A stretch of 64,000 nucleotides of DNA from Sporomusaceae bacterium UBA7701 (GTDB lineage: Bacteria > Bacillota > Negativicutes > Sporomusales > UBA7701), in the NCBI GenBank assembly GCA_002482545.1, contig DLGF01000014.1:393268-457267 (forward strand), in the 5' to 3' direction. A program made the translations under genes and the position numbers. Below the pieces are notes generated by a model that worked only from the letters and a program-made list of their open reading frames with translations, was not told the origin of the DNA and searched no databases. Shown piece by piece: positions 16,371 through 24,924 of this stretch (within the stretch, counting starts at the first letter, position 1; each line of letters begins with the position of its first letter).

Positions 16371-17129
16371 CTACTTGCCGAAGGGAACAACGTCGACCCC
16401 TTCCCGATCCAATTGCGTTCTGATTTCTTTAATCATCTCGACGGCGCCCGGCGTGTCGCCGTGGACGCAAATGGTCTGGGCGGCGAGAGCCACTTCCGCT
16501 CCGTCGATAGTTCCGACTCTGCCGGTCGTAATGAGTTGCAGCACTCTGGCCGCAACTTCCCGGACATCGTGAATCACCGCCCCCGCCTGTTTCCGGGGAA
16601 CGAGGGTCCCTTCCCGGGTATAGGCGCGGTCGGCAAAGGCTTCTTCCACATAGCGGACGCCGGCGCTTTGGGCCGCCTTCACCATGGCCGAGCCGCAGGA
16701 GCATACCATATACAGGGAAGGGTCGACGCTTTTTATCGCTTCCGCGATGGCGGCAGCCACGATGCCGTCTTTTTCCGCCATATTGTACAGCGCGCCATGA
16801 GCTTTCACATGCTGCAGGACAAGCCCTTCCGCCTTGCAAATGGCAGCCAGCGCGCCGATTTGGTAGATTACGTCGGCGTAGATTTCCTCGGCCGACGCCG
16901 CCATGGCCCGCCGGCCGAAACCGACGAGGTCGGGGAAAGAGGGATGAGCCCCGATCGCCACTTTGTATTGCTTGGCTTGCCGGACTGTTTTCAGCATGTT
17001 GCCCGGGTCCGACGCATGAAAGCCGCAGGCAACGTTGACTGAGGTCACGTAAGGCAGCGCCGCTTCGTCCAAACCAAGGGTATAAACGCCGAAGCTCTCG
17101 CCCATGTCGCAATTCAGATCGATTCTCAC
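16371..17129 (-). CDS. pxpA: 5-oxoprolinase subunit A (LamB/YcsF family)
   Basis: Part of the PxpABC enzyme that uses ATP to open 5-oxoproline to glutamate. 252 residues, MRIDLNCDMGESFGVYTLG at the start, then NVACGFHASDPGNMLKTVR, GAHPSFPDLVGFGRR, HVKAHGALYNM and ICVHGDTPGA, all conserved in PxpA. It is the last gene of the operon DUF969-DUF979-pxpB-pxpC-pxpA, 49 bases after pxpC. Confidence 0.95.
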   Translation of the reverse strand: MRIDLNCDMGESFGVYTLGLDEAALPYVTSVNVACGFHASDPGNMLKTVRQAKQYKVAIGAHPSFPDLVGFGRRAMAASAEEIYADVIYQIGALAAICKAEGLVLQHVKAHGALYNMAEKDGIVAAAIAEAIKSVDPSLYMVCSCGSAMVKAAQSAGVRYVEEAFADRAYTREGTLVPRKQAGAVIHDVREVAARVLQLITTGRVGTIDGAEVALAAQTICVHGDTPGAVEMIKEIRTQLDREGVDVVPFGK

Positions 17130-17178
17130 ACTAATTAGCCTCCTTGGGTCAAATTATCCGAGGACCGCCTCTTCGCTC

Positions 17179-18222
17179 CTAGTCGGATATTTCTTCGATT
17201 TCCACGTTGTACTCGACGCCCTGGACGGCGACCTTCAAGGTTCGCTTACAGCCGCCCGGCGCGCTCTCCGGAGTCTCTTCCCAGGAGCTCAGAATCCGCA
17301 GATAGCTTTCCCGCTCCTGGCGCAGCGCTTCCACCGCTTCCGGTTCGGTTATCTTTTGAAAGCGTATTTTATCGCCTGGTTTCGCCTGGGCCAGCTTCGT
17401 CAAATCCGGCCCGATCACGGTGCCGATTTTGGCGTAGCCTCCCGTGGTCTGGCGGTCCGCCATCATGATGATGGGCATCCCGTGCGCCGGTATCTGGATG
17501 GCCCCGAGAGGCAAGGCGTCCGAAACGATGTCGGCTTTCCCCACATGGCTGATCTTCGGCCCTTCGAGCCTGTAGCCCATCCGGTCGGCTTCATCGCTGA
17601 TGGTATACTCGCTCCGGAAAAAAGTAGCCGTCGCTTCCGTGGTGAACATATCGTCCTGGGGCCCGGGCAGCACCCTGATCCCGATCTGCTGGGCATACCG
17701 GGGAATGAACGCGGCGGCCAGCACCCGCGGCCGGACCTCCCGGCCGAAATCCCGGCCGATGTCCAGCGAATCGCCCTGTTGCAGGGCCCGCCCCTGCAAC
17801 CCGCCCACTTTCGCCCGGGTATAGGTCGAGCGGCTCCCCAGCACGCTCGGCACCTGAATGCCGCCCCGGAGGGCAAGATAGGCCCGGCAACCGCTCACCG
17901 CGTATCCGAAGCGGAGCTCGCTTCCCTTGGGCGCCAGGAAACTGGACCAGTTGCTGACGCTTTCCCCATCCAGCTTCGCCTGCATATCGGCCCCGCCGAT
18001 GGCGACCAGTTGGTTTTCATCAAATTTGAACGCCGCTCCCAGCATCGTCATTTCAATCGTCGCGGCGTTGGCCTGGTTTCCCGCCAGCAGGTTGGCCACC
18101 CGGTAGGCGTACCGGTCCATAGCCCCCGCCACCGGCATGCCGTAGGCCTGGTAGCCCCAGCGGCCTTCATCCTGGATGGTGGTATAGAAACCGGGGTTAA
18201 TGGTGGTAAACGAGTTGAACAT
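17179..18222 (-). CDS. pxpC: 5-oxoprolinase subunit C (biotin-dependent carboxyltransferase-like)
   Basis: A 347-residue PxpC: MFNSFTTINPGFYTTIQDEGRWGYQAYGMPVAGAMDRYAYRVANLLAGN is the standard N-terminus, with YLALRGGIQVPSVLGSRSTYTRAKVGGLQGR and DRQTTGGYAKIGTVIGPDLTKLAQAKPGD later. The open frame runs much further upstream through pxpB, but that part is a shadow. GAAGGTG six bases before the ATG at 18222 sets this start; the ATG at 18237, overlapping the pxpB stop as ATGA, is the alternative. It forms the PxpBC complex. Confidence 0.93.
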   Translation of the reverse strand: MFNSFTTINPGFYTTIQDEGRWGYQAYGMPVAGAMDRYAYRVANLLAGNQANAATIEMTMLGAAFKFDENQLVAIGGADMQAKLDGESVSNWSSFLAPKGSELRFGYAVSGCRAYLALRGGIQVPSVLGSRSTYTRAKVGGLQGRALQQGDSLDIGRDFGREVRPRVLAAAFIPRYAQQIGIRVLPGPQDDMFTTEATATFFRSEYTISDEADRMGYRLEGPKISHVGKADIVSDALPLGAIQIPAHGMPIIMMADRQTTGGYAKIGTVIGPDLTKLAQAKPGDKIRFQKITEPEAVEALRQERESYLRILSSWEETPESAPGGCKRTLKVAVQGVEYNVEIEEISD

Positions 18223-18233
18223 ACTGTTCACCT

Positions 18234-18980
18234 TCATCCTCTCTGAAGGCTTGTGATCTCGGGACGGTATGCGCCTGCCGCCACTTCCCGGCGAATGGCA
18301 CCGAATTCGTCCCTGGAAACAGCCTTGAACTGCAAATAATCGCCGGCGGCAAACAGGAATGGATTGGGGTGCTCCGGGTTGAAGGCTTCGATGGGAGTCC
18401 GCCCGATAATCCGCCAGCCCCCGGGGCTTTCCACCGGATAAAGGCCGGTCTGGCTGCCGGCGATCCCCACCGAGCCGGCGGCTATTTTGACCCGCGGTTT
18501 CTCCAGCCGGGGGGCGGCGATCTGTTCCGACATTCCGCCCAGGTAGGGGAACCCGGGGGTAAAGCCCAGCATGTATACCAGATAGGGTGTCGAGGTATGA
18601 ATCGCGATGACCTGGTCGACCGTCAGGTTGTTGTGGGTCGCCACGAAATCCAGGTCGGGACCGAATTCGCCGCCATAACACACCGGAATATGGACGATGT
18701 TGGCCGCGTCCCGCCCGGAGCTTGCCCCGCCCGCCGCTTCCCCGGCCAAAGCCAGGCGGGTGATCAGTTCGCCCAGTTCGCGCCGGCTGCATTCCAGCGG
18801 ATCAAAATAGACCAGCAGCGAACGGTATGTCGGAACGACTTCCAGAATGGCCGAGCCGGAGTCCTGGGCCAGCTGTTTGGCCAGCCTGTGCACTTTTATA
18901 TTGACGACCTCATCGATTATGTTGCCGAATTCCACGACCAAGCCTTGCTCGCCGGCCTGCAGCAATTTTATCCCGTTCAT
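18234..18980 (-). CDS. pxpB: 5-oxoprolinase subunit B (KipI family)
   Basis: 248 residues, KLLQAGEQGLVVEFGNIIDEVVN at the N-terminus and the signature stretches VPTYRSLLVYFDPL, IPVCYGGEFGPDLDFVA, YLVYMLGFTPGFPYLGGMSEQIAAPRLEKPR and GSQTGLYPVESPGGWRIIGRTP. Pairs with PxpC. It overlaps the start region of pxpC and follows the DUF979 gene by 58 bases. A second pxpB copy lies at 21132-21905. Confidence 0.94.
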   Translation of the reverse strand: MNGIKLLQAGEQGLVVEFGNIIDEVVNIKVHRLAKQLAQDSGSAILEVVPTYRSLLVYFDPLECSRRELGELITRLALAGEAAGGASSGRDAANIVHIPVCYGGEFGPDLDFVATHNNLTVDQVIAIHTSTPYLVYMLGFTPGFPYLGGMSEQIAAPRLEKPRVKIAAGSVGIAGSQTGLYPVESPGGWRIIGRTPIEAFNPEHPNPFLFAAGDYLQFKAVSRDEFGAIRREVAAGAYRPEITSLQRG

Positions 18981-19038
18981 GCTATCACCTACTTCCGGCA
19001 GCCTTGGGTCCTCCGCCGATATTCGAACAGGTTGCTCG

Positions 19039-20001
19039 CTATTTGAAAGCGAAGACGAGGAAATACATCAGGAATACGTTGACGGTCAGCAAAATAAGCG
19101 CCGTCGGAATCTGGACCTTGATGACGCCGTTCTTGTCCGGCAGGTCCAGCAGGGCCGCCGGAACAATGTTGAAATTGGCGGCCATCGGGGTCATCAGCGT
19201 GCCGCAATATCCCGAGAACATGCCGATCGCCGCCAGTACGGCCGGATTGCCCCCATGCAAATTTACGATAAGAGGCAGGCCGATTCCTGCCGTCATGACC
19301 GGGAAAGCGGCGAAGGCGTTGCCCATGATCATGGTGAACAGAGCCATGCCCAGCGCATAGGCCGCCACTACCGCAAACCGGTTGTCAATGGGGATGGCGG
19401 AAGACACCAGGGTCGCAACCGTCTGCCCGACGCCGGCGATCGCGAACAGGCCGCCCAGCGTCGCCAGCATCTGCGGCAGGACGGCCGCCCAGCCGATCGA
19501 ATCAAGCAACCGGCGGGATTCTTTCACGGAATTGACCGCCGTTTCCTTGGTCTGGGCCATTGCCAGAAGCACCGCGAATACGCAAGCCACCCCCAGGCTG
19601 ACCAGGGTGACATTGGACTTGTCCAGGAGCGCCAGCCCACCGATGGTGACATCTTTAAGCCCCACGGTGCCGATCACCGTGATGAGCGGAATCAAGAGGG
19701 CCGGCCAAAAGAGTTTATTGCCGAGAAGCCGCGCCCTGGCCGCCCGGAACTCATCGCCGGCCTGATCGTAAGAGCCGGTCCGGACGCCGCCGATGCCGGC
19801 TATAACCGCCATGGCAATGGCGAGGATGCCCATATACATCGGCGGAATAATTTTATCGAACAGAAACGAGGCCGCATAGAGCCCCCAAAACAGGGACGTC
19901 AGATATCGCTTCGGGTTGCTCCGGTCGATAAAAGCAAGATAGGCGACGCCGGCCAATAAAATACCGGTAAGGTAATAAACAAGGCTTAAACTGATGATCA
20001 T
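19039..20001 (-). CDS. DUF979 membrane protein, putative 5-oxoproline permease subunit
   Basis: A 320-residue protein with about nine hydrophobic segments (MIISLSLVYYLTGILLAGVAYLAFID, MGILAIAMAVIAGIGGV, FWPALLIPLITVIGTVGL and others), matching DUF979. DUF969 and DUF979 genes are typically paired next to pxpBCA; together they resemble a two-part secondary transporter. The frame extends upstream to 20142, but GGTGG before the ATG at 20001 fits the start and that extension would overlap DUF969. Transport of 5-oxoproline is inferred from context only. Confidence 0.85.
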   Translation of the reverse strand: MIISLSLVYYLTGILLAGVAYLAFIDRSNPKRYLTSLFWGLYAASFLFDKIIPPMYMGILAIAMAVIAGIGGVRTGSYDQAGDEFRAARARLLGNKLFWPALLIPLITVIGTVGLKDVTIGGLALLDKSNVTLVSLGVACVFAVLLAMAQTKETAVNSVKESRRLLDSIGWAAVLPQMLATLGGLFAIAGVGQTVATLVSSAIPIDNRFAVVAAYALGMALFTMIMGNAFAAFPVMTAGIGLPLIVNLHGGNPAVLAAIGMFSGYCGTLMTPMAANFNIVPAALLDLPDKNGVIKVQIPTALILLTVNVFLMYFLVFAFK

Positions 20002-20018
20002 TTGCGTTCCACCCTTCC

Positions 20019-20717
20019 CTAACTTACTGACGTTTCTTGGCGGCGTCCGGCCATTTCCACTTCGTGCTTGATTGTCCGATCCAATAAATAAAGACGGGTG
20101 GCATGGATGATAAAGGCGGCGATCGCGGTCGGTATCCCCCATACGGCGATCTGCAGCGGTTCAAGGATAATGCCGTTTTGCTCAAAGAAGCCCTTCATCA
20201 GGAGAATCGCGCCGAAGGCGATGAAGATATCCTCGCCGAAAAATACGCCGACGTTATCGGCCGAGGCCGCGAACGCCTTGATTTTATTGCGGGTTTCCTC
20301 CGGCAGTTTGCCGTGCTTGTTCTCCGCCGCGCCTTCCGCCATAGGGGCGACCAAGGGGCGAACCATCTGCGCGTGGCCGCCGAGGCTGGTTAAACCCAGA
20401 GCGGCGGCGGCCTCGCGAATAAACAGATACAGAATCATAATCCGGCCCGCCGTCGCCGCTTCAATTTTTTTGATGAGGTTTTGCGATTGCTCTTTAAGAC
20501 CGTTCCGCTCCAGGAGCCCGATGACCGGGAGGGTCAGAATAAACAGGGCGAGGTAGCGGTTTCTGGCAAAGGCATCGCCGAAGGTTACAAGAATTTTTTC
20601 GAAAGGAACATTTCCGGCGAAACCGGTCGCTATGCCGGCCACCACGACGACAAGCAGCGGATTAAACCGCAATGCAAAGCCAACGATGACGATGACGACC
20701 CCAATCAGTGTTAACAC
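20019..20717 (-). CDS. DUF969 membrane protein, putative 5-oxoproline permease subunit
   Basis: 232 residues, hydrophobic from the start (LTLIGVVIVIVGFALRFNPLLVVVVAGIATGFAGNVPFEKIL), with REAAAALGLTSLGGHAQMVRPLVAPMAEGAAE conserved in DUF969. GTG start preceded by AAGGGGTG. First gene of the pxp operon, 17 bases before DUF979. A candidate LysR-type operator lies 220 bases upstream (20933-20977). Confidence 0.85.
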   Translation of the reverse strand: MLTLIGVVIVIVGFALRFNPLLVVVVAGIATGFAGNVPFEKILVTFGDAFARNRYLALFILTLPVIGLLERNGLKEQSQNLIKKIEAATAGRIMILYLFIREAAAALGLTSLGGHAQMVRPLVAPMAEGAAENKHGKLPEETRNKIKAFAASADNVGVFFGEDIFIAFGAILLMKGFFEQNGIILEPLQIAVWGIPTAIAAFIIHATRLYLLDRTIKHEVEMAGRRQETSVS

Positions 20718-20932
20718 ATTTACACCCCTTTGTCTCGCAGATCAAGTCGATTGCTTGTCTGGCTTTCGTTCCCCGGTACTCTTTCCACCTCCCGCCCGAT
20801 GTTGCCAATGGTAGTGTAACCCCACCGCCACAATTTCCCGCATTGACCGCCGTATTTTGAAAATTGCGGATTTTAGGGCTGCACTTCCGAAACTTCTTGT
20901 GGACCATGATATCACCGCGACCGGTTCCCCGT

Positions 20933-20977
20933 AAATTTGAAATGTTAGATAGGGGGCTTCGATATTCTTGAAGAAGG
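20933..20977 (-). promoter_or_regulatory. Candidate LysR-type operator upstream of DUF969
   Basis: A 45-base block starting AAATTTGAAA that aligns along most of its length with 22140-22184, upstream of the second pxpB and the LysR gene. Shared blocks include AAATTTGAAA, ATAGGG and TTGAAG. The inverted repeat is less exact here than in the other copy. Confidence 0.55.
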
Positions 20978-21014
20978 CTCGACCGCTTGACCTACAAGGC
21001 CTTTCCCCAAAGGC

Positions 21015-21050
21015 AGACGCACAAGGATATATTTTCCTTGTGCGTCTTTT
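21015..21050 (+). terminator. Terminator-like hairpin upstream of the pxp operon
   Basis: A 13-bp perfect stem with a short AT-rich loop, followed by TTT on the plus strand and by GCCTTTGG on the minus strand. Weak T-runs on both sides leave its direction uncertain. Confidence 0.4.
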
Positions 21051-21131
21051 CATCCTGGACCCGTGTTTCATAAATGCCGGGACTACATTTACGGCCCGGG
21101 TCCGGCCGGTTGATCCAGAGCCAGGCTTGAC

Positions 21132-21905
21132 TCAGACCGGATCGCCATTTTCGCCCCCGGGCTGCTCCAGGCTCGTGATTTCGGGGCGATAAGTCCCGGC
21201 TTCCACTTCCCGGCGAACGGCAAAAAACTCGTCCACGGAAATGGCTTTGAACTGCAAATAATCGCCGGCGGCAAACAGAAAGGGATGCGGCTGGCCCGGG
21301 TTGAAGGCTTTTATCGGGGTCCGCCCGATAATTCGCCAGCCGCCGGGGCTTTCCTCTGTATAAAAGCCGGTCTGGCGGCCGGATATGCCGACCGAGCCTT
21401 CCGGTATCTTGACCCGAAGCTTCTCCAGCCGGGGAACGGCAAGCTGCTCCGGCATTCCTCCCAGATAGGGAAAGCCGGGCGTGAAGCCCAGCATATAGAT
21501 AAAATACGCCCGGGAGGTATGCACTTTAATGACCTCTTCCACCGACAACCTGGTGCGGCGGGCGACAAAGTCGATATCCGGCCCGAACACGCCGCCGTAA
21601 CACACCGGCACGCAGAGGACACGGCCGGGGACCCGCTCGGGCTCCTCGGTTCCGAGCTGATCGAGGAGGACTTTGATATTCTCAGTCAACTGCCGGCGGG
21701 TGATGACCAGCGGGTCAAAATAGATCATGACCGACCGATAAGTCGGAATAGTCTCCAAAACGCCTTCCAGCTTCAACTCGGCAAGGTCCTTGACAAGCCG
21801 CTGAACCAAGGCGTTAATCGCCATCGATATCTCGTTGCCGAAATCCACGACCAGGCCCTGCTCTCCGGCAGCCAACATCCGAACCTTCGCTGAGTAGGTA
21901 TTCAT
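21132..21905 (-). CDS. pxpB: Second 5-oxoprolinase subunit B-like protein (KipI family)
   Basis: 257 residues with the same signature segments as the copy at 18234-18980 (AAGEQGLVVDFGNEISMAINALVQ, IPTYRSVMIYFDPLVITRRQL, VPVCYGGVFGPDIDFVA, YFIYMLGFTPGFPYLGGMPEQLAVPRLEKLRVKIPEGSVG). The frame opens further upstream to 22169, but conserved sequence starts at the ATG at 21905, which has GAGGTGG upstream. No pxpC or pxpA accompanies it, so it either pairs with the PxpC of the neighbouring operon or acts as a KipI-like regulator. It is divergent from the LysR gene. Confidence 0.88.
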   Translation of the reverse strand: MNTYSAKVRMLAAGEQGLVVDFGNEISMAINALVQRLVKDLAELKLEGVLETIPTYRSVMIYFDPLVITRRQLTENIKVLLDQLGTEEPERVPGRVLCVPVCYGGVFGPDIDFVARRTRLSVEEVIKVHTSRAYFIYMLGFTPGFPYLGGMPEQLAVPRLEKLRVKIPEGSVGISGRQTGFYTEESPGGWRIIGRTPIKAFNPGQPHPFLFAAGDYLQFKAISVDEFFAVRREVEAGTYRPEITSLEQPGGENGDPV

Positions 21906-22139
21906 GTCTGCAAGTGCCACCTCTTCCAGTCTGCGCTGTTCATTGGCGCGGCTCCCGACCGGGGGCCGCATATTGCCGGCCCCCCCATCGGCGACGATGG
22001 TCCCTCCTGGCGGCCGGGAACAGAAGCGCCGCCCCGCCGGAGATAAGGATAACGTCCGGACGCAGCCCTGTGATGTTGCCGGGAAAAGACGACCTGGACT
22101 TCCCCTGGCAATTATAATATCATTGAAATGACGCGAGGT

Positions 22140-22184
22140 AAATTTGAAAGATTGAATAGGGCGGTTCAATTTTGTTGAAGGCGG
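22140..22184. promoter_or_regulatory. Candidate LysR-type operator between pxpB2 and lysR
   Basis: An exact inverted repeat ATTGAA-N8-TTCAAT (22151-22170) lies within a block related to 20933-20977. Its position just upstream of the LysR start and divergent from pxpB fits autoregulation plus control of pxpB. Confidence 0.6.
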
Positions 22185-22192
22185 TTTAAAGT

Positions 22193-23080
22193 ATGGAAAT
22201 TCGGCAACTTAAAACCTTTATCAACATCGTCAAGCTAGGCAATTTTTCGCATGCTGCCCAGTTTTTGGGTTATACCCAGTCTACTGTCACCACGCATATT
22301 CAGCTCTTGGAAAAAGAATTGAACACGCTTCTGTTTGAACGTTTCGGCCAGCAGATCACCCTGACGGAAGACGGGCAGCGGCTGTATGACTATGCTGAAC
22401 GCATCGTGAAACTCGAAGAAGATGCGAAAAACGCTCTCAACAAAACCAACATTCCCCGCGGGCCTTTGATCGTCGGTATGCCGGAATCCGTCTGCGTCTA
22501 CCGGATGCCTCCCGTTTTCAGGGAATACAGTTCGCTGTATCCCGACGTCATCCTCAATCTGAAATATGGGAATGTCAACGATTTCCGCATCCTTCTCCGG
22601 AAAAACGTCATGGATATCGCCTTTTTGCTCGAACCGGCCGTGGGGGATTCCGATCTAATCAGCACGCTGGTCTGTCCCGAGCCCATCGTTCTGGCGGCTT
22701 CTCCCGACCATCCTCTCGCCAGGCAGGACGGCGTGACGGCGAAAGACCTGGCCAATCAGACGCTTGTGCTGGTGGAGTCCGGCAGCTACTACCGGACGAT
22801 GCTCGAGAAAAGCCTTGAAGCAGCCAAGGTCCATGTCAAGTCCGTAATGGAGATCGTGCAAATTCAGGCGATCAAGCAACTTGTCGGGCAAAACTCAGGC
22901 ATAACCATTCTCCCGCTCGTGTCGGTCCAGGAGGATCTCCGGGCCGGCCGGCTGGTCGCCCTGCCCTGGCAGGGGCAGGAATTCGCCATCAATACCTATA
23001 TGGTGTATCATAAGGATAAATGGGTCACCTACGCCATGCGGGCCTTCATCAAGCTGGTCAAGGAGCGGCTCGTCCAGTAG
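22193..23080 (+). CDS. LysR family transcriptional regulator
   Basis: 295 residues. The winged helix is at residues 1-60 (MEIRQLKTFINIVKLGNFSHAAQFLGYTQSTVTTHIQLLEKELNTLLFERF), followed by a substrate-binding domain (GPLIVGMPESVCVYRMPPVFREYSSLYPDVILNL ... QNSGITILPLVSVQEDL). GAAGGCGG precedes the ATG. The gene is divergent from the second pxpB, and the shared operator suggests that it controls both pxp units, perhaps sensing 5-oxoproline or a related metabolite. The effector is an inference. Confidence 0.9.
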   Translation: MEIRQLKTFINIVKLGNFSHAAQFLGYTQSTVTTHIQLLEKELNTLLFERFGQQITLTEDGQRLYDYAERIVKLEEDAKNALNKTNIPRGPLIVGMPESVCVYRMPPVFREYSSLYPDVILNLKYGNVNDFRILLRKNVMDIAFLLEPAVGDSDLISTLVCPEPIVLAASPDHPLARQDGVTAKDLANQTLVLVESGSYYRTMLEKSLEAAKVHVKSVMEIVQIQAIKQLVGQNSGITILPLVSVQEDLRAGRLVALPWQGQEFAINTYMVYHKDKWVTYAMRAFIKLVKERLVQ

Positions 23081-23181
23081 CCAGCCCCTTCCCCTGCCGC
23101 CCGGTAAGCAAAGCCGTATTTGCAGCATGAGCTTTTTAGGATAATTATGTGTTGCTGACCAACTTTTATCCGCTAAATCCC

Positions 23182-23214
23182 AACCGCCCTATCGACGATA
23201 GGGCGGTTTTCTTC
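23182..23214 (+). terminator. Terminator after lysR
   Basis: AACCGCCCTATC and GATAGGGCGGTT form a 12-bp stem with a 3-base loop, followed by TTCTTC. It lies about 100 bases after the LysR stop. Confidence 0.7.
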
Positions 23215-23222
23215 ATTCCAGG

Positions 23223-24512
23223 CTACGCGAATTTCTCGTTGCTCAGTTTCAGGGAAATCAGGAAGCCCAGCAGCAGCAGCGCCGAAGCGGTTACAAAGGT
23301 ATACTGGGCCGCCTGGCCGGCGAAGTTGTCCTTGAGAAAGGCTACGATCTGGGGACCGACGATGCCGCCGACTCCCCAGGCGGTAAGGATGCTGCCATAG
23401 AGCACCGGCATCAGCTTCGGGCCGAAGGTGTCGAGGACAAAGGAAGGCATGGACCCAAAGCCGCCGCCGTAGCACAAAAGGATATAGCAGACCAGCACGC
23501 CGAAAACGCCGGGGCTGGTGACGAACAGCATGGCGATAAATACGATGAACTGGCTGCCGAGAATGAGGCGGAAGGTCTGGACCCGGCCGATCCTGTCGGA
23601 TAGTCCGCCCCAGAAGAAGCGCCCGACGCCGTTGAAGATCGAACTGGCGGCGATCAGCGTGGCTCCGGCCTCGGCCAGGCCGACGATGACGTCCGGATCG
23701 CCTAGAACGGCCGGGTCCATGGATTTTTTCAACAGGTCCTGCAACAGGGGGGACTGGAAGCTGATAAACATGATGCCAGCCACAATATTCAGGAAGAAAA
23801 CCGTCCACATCATCAGGAATTTGCCGGAAAGGATGCATTGCCCGGCGGTGGCGGCCTTCTCCGCGGCCTGCGGCGCCGCCGGGCGGGAAGGCGGAGCGCA
23901 GCCTTCCGGCGCGAAGCCCGGGGGCGGATTGACGAGACAATAGCCGGCCGGCAGAGTAACGAGCAGCATGACGACGCCGACATAGGAAAACACCAGGGCC
24001 AGATTCCCGCCGGTCATGGCCATGAGGGCCGGGGCAAGAATCTTGGCCATGACGAGGGCGCCGAAACCGAAGCCCATGACCACCATGCCGGTAATGAAGC
24101 CCTTTTTATCCGGGAACCACTTGGCGGCGGTCGCTACCGGCGTCACATAGCCGAGGCCCAGGCCGATTCCCCCGATAACGCCGTACCCGGCATAGAGCAG
24201 CGGGAGGCTTTTTAGAAACAGCGCGCAGGCGGCGATCAAATAGCCAAGGCCGAACAGGAATCCGCCGGTCATGGCCAGTTTTCGCGGGCCGTAGCGGGGA
24301 AGACGGACACCCCCCCAGGCTGCGGCCAGCCCAAGAAAAAATATCGCCAGACTGAAAGCCCAGGCGGCCTGGGCGTTAGTCCAATTATTGGCGGCCATGA
24401 CCGGCTGCTGGAAAAAGCTCCAGGCATAAACCGTCCCCAGCGCAAGCTGCAGCAGCGTTCCCATGCCGGCCACCAGCCACCGGTTTGGCGTGGCCCTTGT
24501 CTCTGTTTCCAT
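23223..24512 (-). CDS. MFS transporter, OFA (oxalate/formate antiporter-like) family
   Basis: 429 residues, 12 hydrophobic segments. The N-terminus NRWLVAGMGTLLQLALGTVYAWSFFQQPVM and the GGIGLGLGYVTPVATAAKWFPDKKGFITGMVVMGFGFGALV stretch are characteristic of OFA permeases. The second half has GVGRFFWGGLSDRIGRVQTFR. Substrates of the family are small organic anions; which one is transported here cannot be said. AAGGGGAG precedes the ATG. Upstream on the same strand are two tandem terminator-like hairpins. Confidence 0.85.
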   Translation of the reverse strand: METETRATPNRWLVAGMGTLLQLALGTVYAWSFFQQPVMAANNWTNAQAAWAFSLAIFFLGLAAAWGGVRLPRYGPRKLAMTGGFLFGLGYLIAACALFLKSLPLLYAGYGVIGGIGLGLGYVTPVATAAKWFPDKKGFITGMVVMGFGFGALVMAKILAPALMAMTGGNLALVFSYVGVVMLLVTLPAGYCLVNPPPGFAPEGCAPPSRPAAPQAAEKAATAGQCILSGKFLMMWTVFFLNIVAGIMFISFQSPLLQDLLKKSMDPAVLGDPDVIVGLAEAGATLIAASSIFNGVGRFFWGGLSDRIGRVQTFRLILGSQFIVFIAMLFVTSPGVFGVLVCYILLCYGGGFGSMPSFVLDTFGPKLMPVLYGSILTAWGVGGIVGPQIVAFLKDNFAGQAAQYTFVTASALLLLGFLISLKLSNEKFA

Positions 24513-24613
24513 GTTTGTTCTCCCCTTTGAAGTTGAATCCGTTTTATAGCCGCTTGAATTAATTACAATAAATATCCATAAATTCCTCTATTTCCCTCGC
24601 CCGGCTCTTGATT

Positions 24614-24644
24614 GAAAAAAGCCGGCAGGCAGCCGAGCCGGGCC
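24614..24644 (-). terminator. Terminator-like hairpin upstream of OFA transporter (1)
   Basis: GCCCGGC and GCCGGC arms; on the minus strand the stem is followed by TTTTTTCAATC. Confidence 0.5.
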
Positions 24645-24653
24645 GGGGCCAAC

Positions 24654-24688
24654 CAAAAAAACCGCCCATCATCGGATAGAGCGGTCTT
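24654..24688 (-). terminator. Terminator-like hairpin upstream of OFA transporter (2)
   Basis: ACCGCTCTATCC pairs imperfectly with GGGCGGT; on the minus strand it is followed by seven T residues. Together with the neighbouring hairpin it marks the end of an unidentified minus-strand transcript or an attenuated leader. Confidence 0.55.
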
Positions 24689-24924
24689 TAGACTATGCCT
24701 TTTCCCGGTCTCCCGTCCGGGGGCTGGCCGGAATATGGCCGGCAACAGGTAAAATAATGTCCGGACAGGCCGGCCATTACCAATTCGCTCCTTTTAGTGG
24801 TATACTAAGGAAAATGGCACGATCAGGAAAGAAGGCGGCGTTGCCGCGAGCTATCGCATCGCCTTGCCGCAGGGCGGCTCAATATTCCACCGGGCGGTGG
24901 GTCGTATATAAAGGAGGAATCCCT

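Larger units (their letters stand above)
20718..21131. other. Promoter region of the pxp operon with a hairpin
   Basis: 414 bases without a gene. It contains the operator-like block at 20933-20977 and a 13-bp perfect stem at 21015-21047 (AGACGCACAAGGA with its complement) whose T-run (TTTTC) is on the plus strand. The hairpin lies downstream of the second pxpB on the minus strand and may separate the two units. Confidence 0.5.
24513..24924. other. Intergenic region between OFA transporter and ybaK
   Basis: 412 bases between divergent genes. The ybaK promoter probably uses TATACT near 24800. On the minus strand two terminator-like hairpins lie at 24614-24644 and 24654-24688, and an inverted repeat ATGGCCGGC/GCCGGCCAT spans 24733-24777. 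A possible transporter promoter (TATAAA near 24545) lies downstream of both hairpins. Confidence 0.5.

Noticed and set aside
18238..18792. N-terminal extension of the pxpC reading frame
   Set aside because: Overlaps pxpB in another frame and shows no conserved sequence before the true pxpC start.
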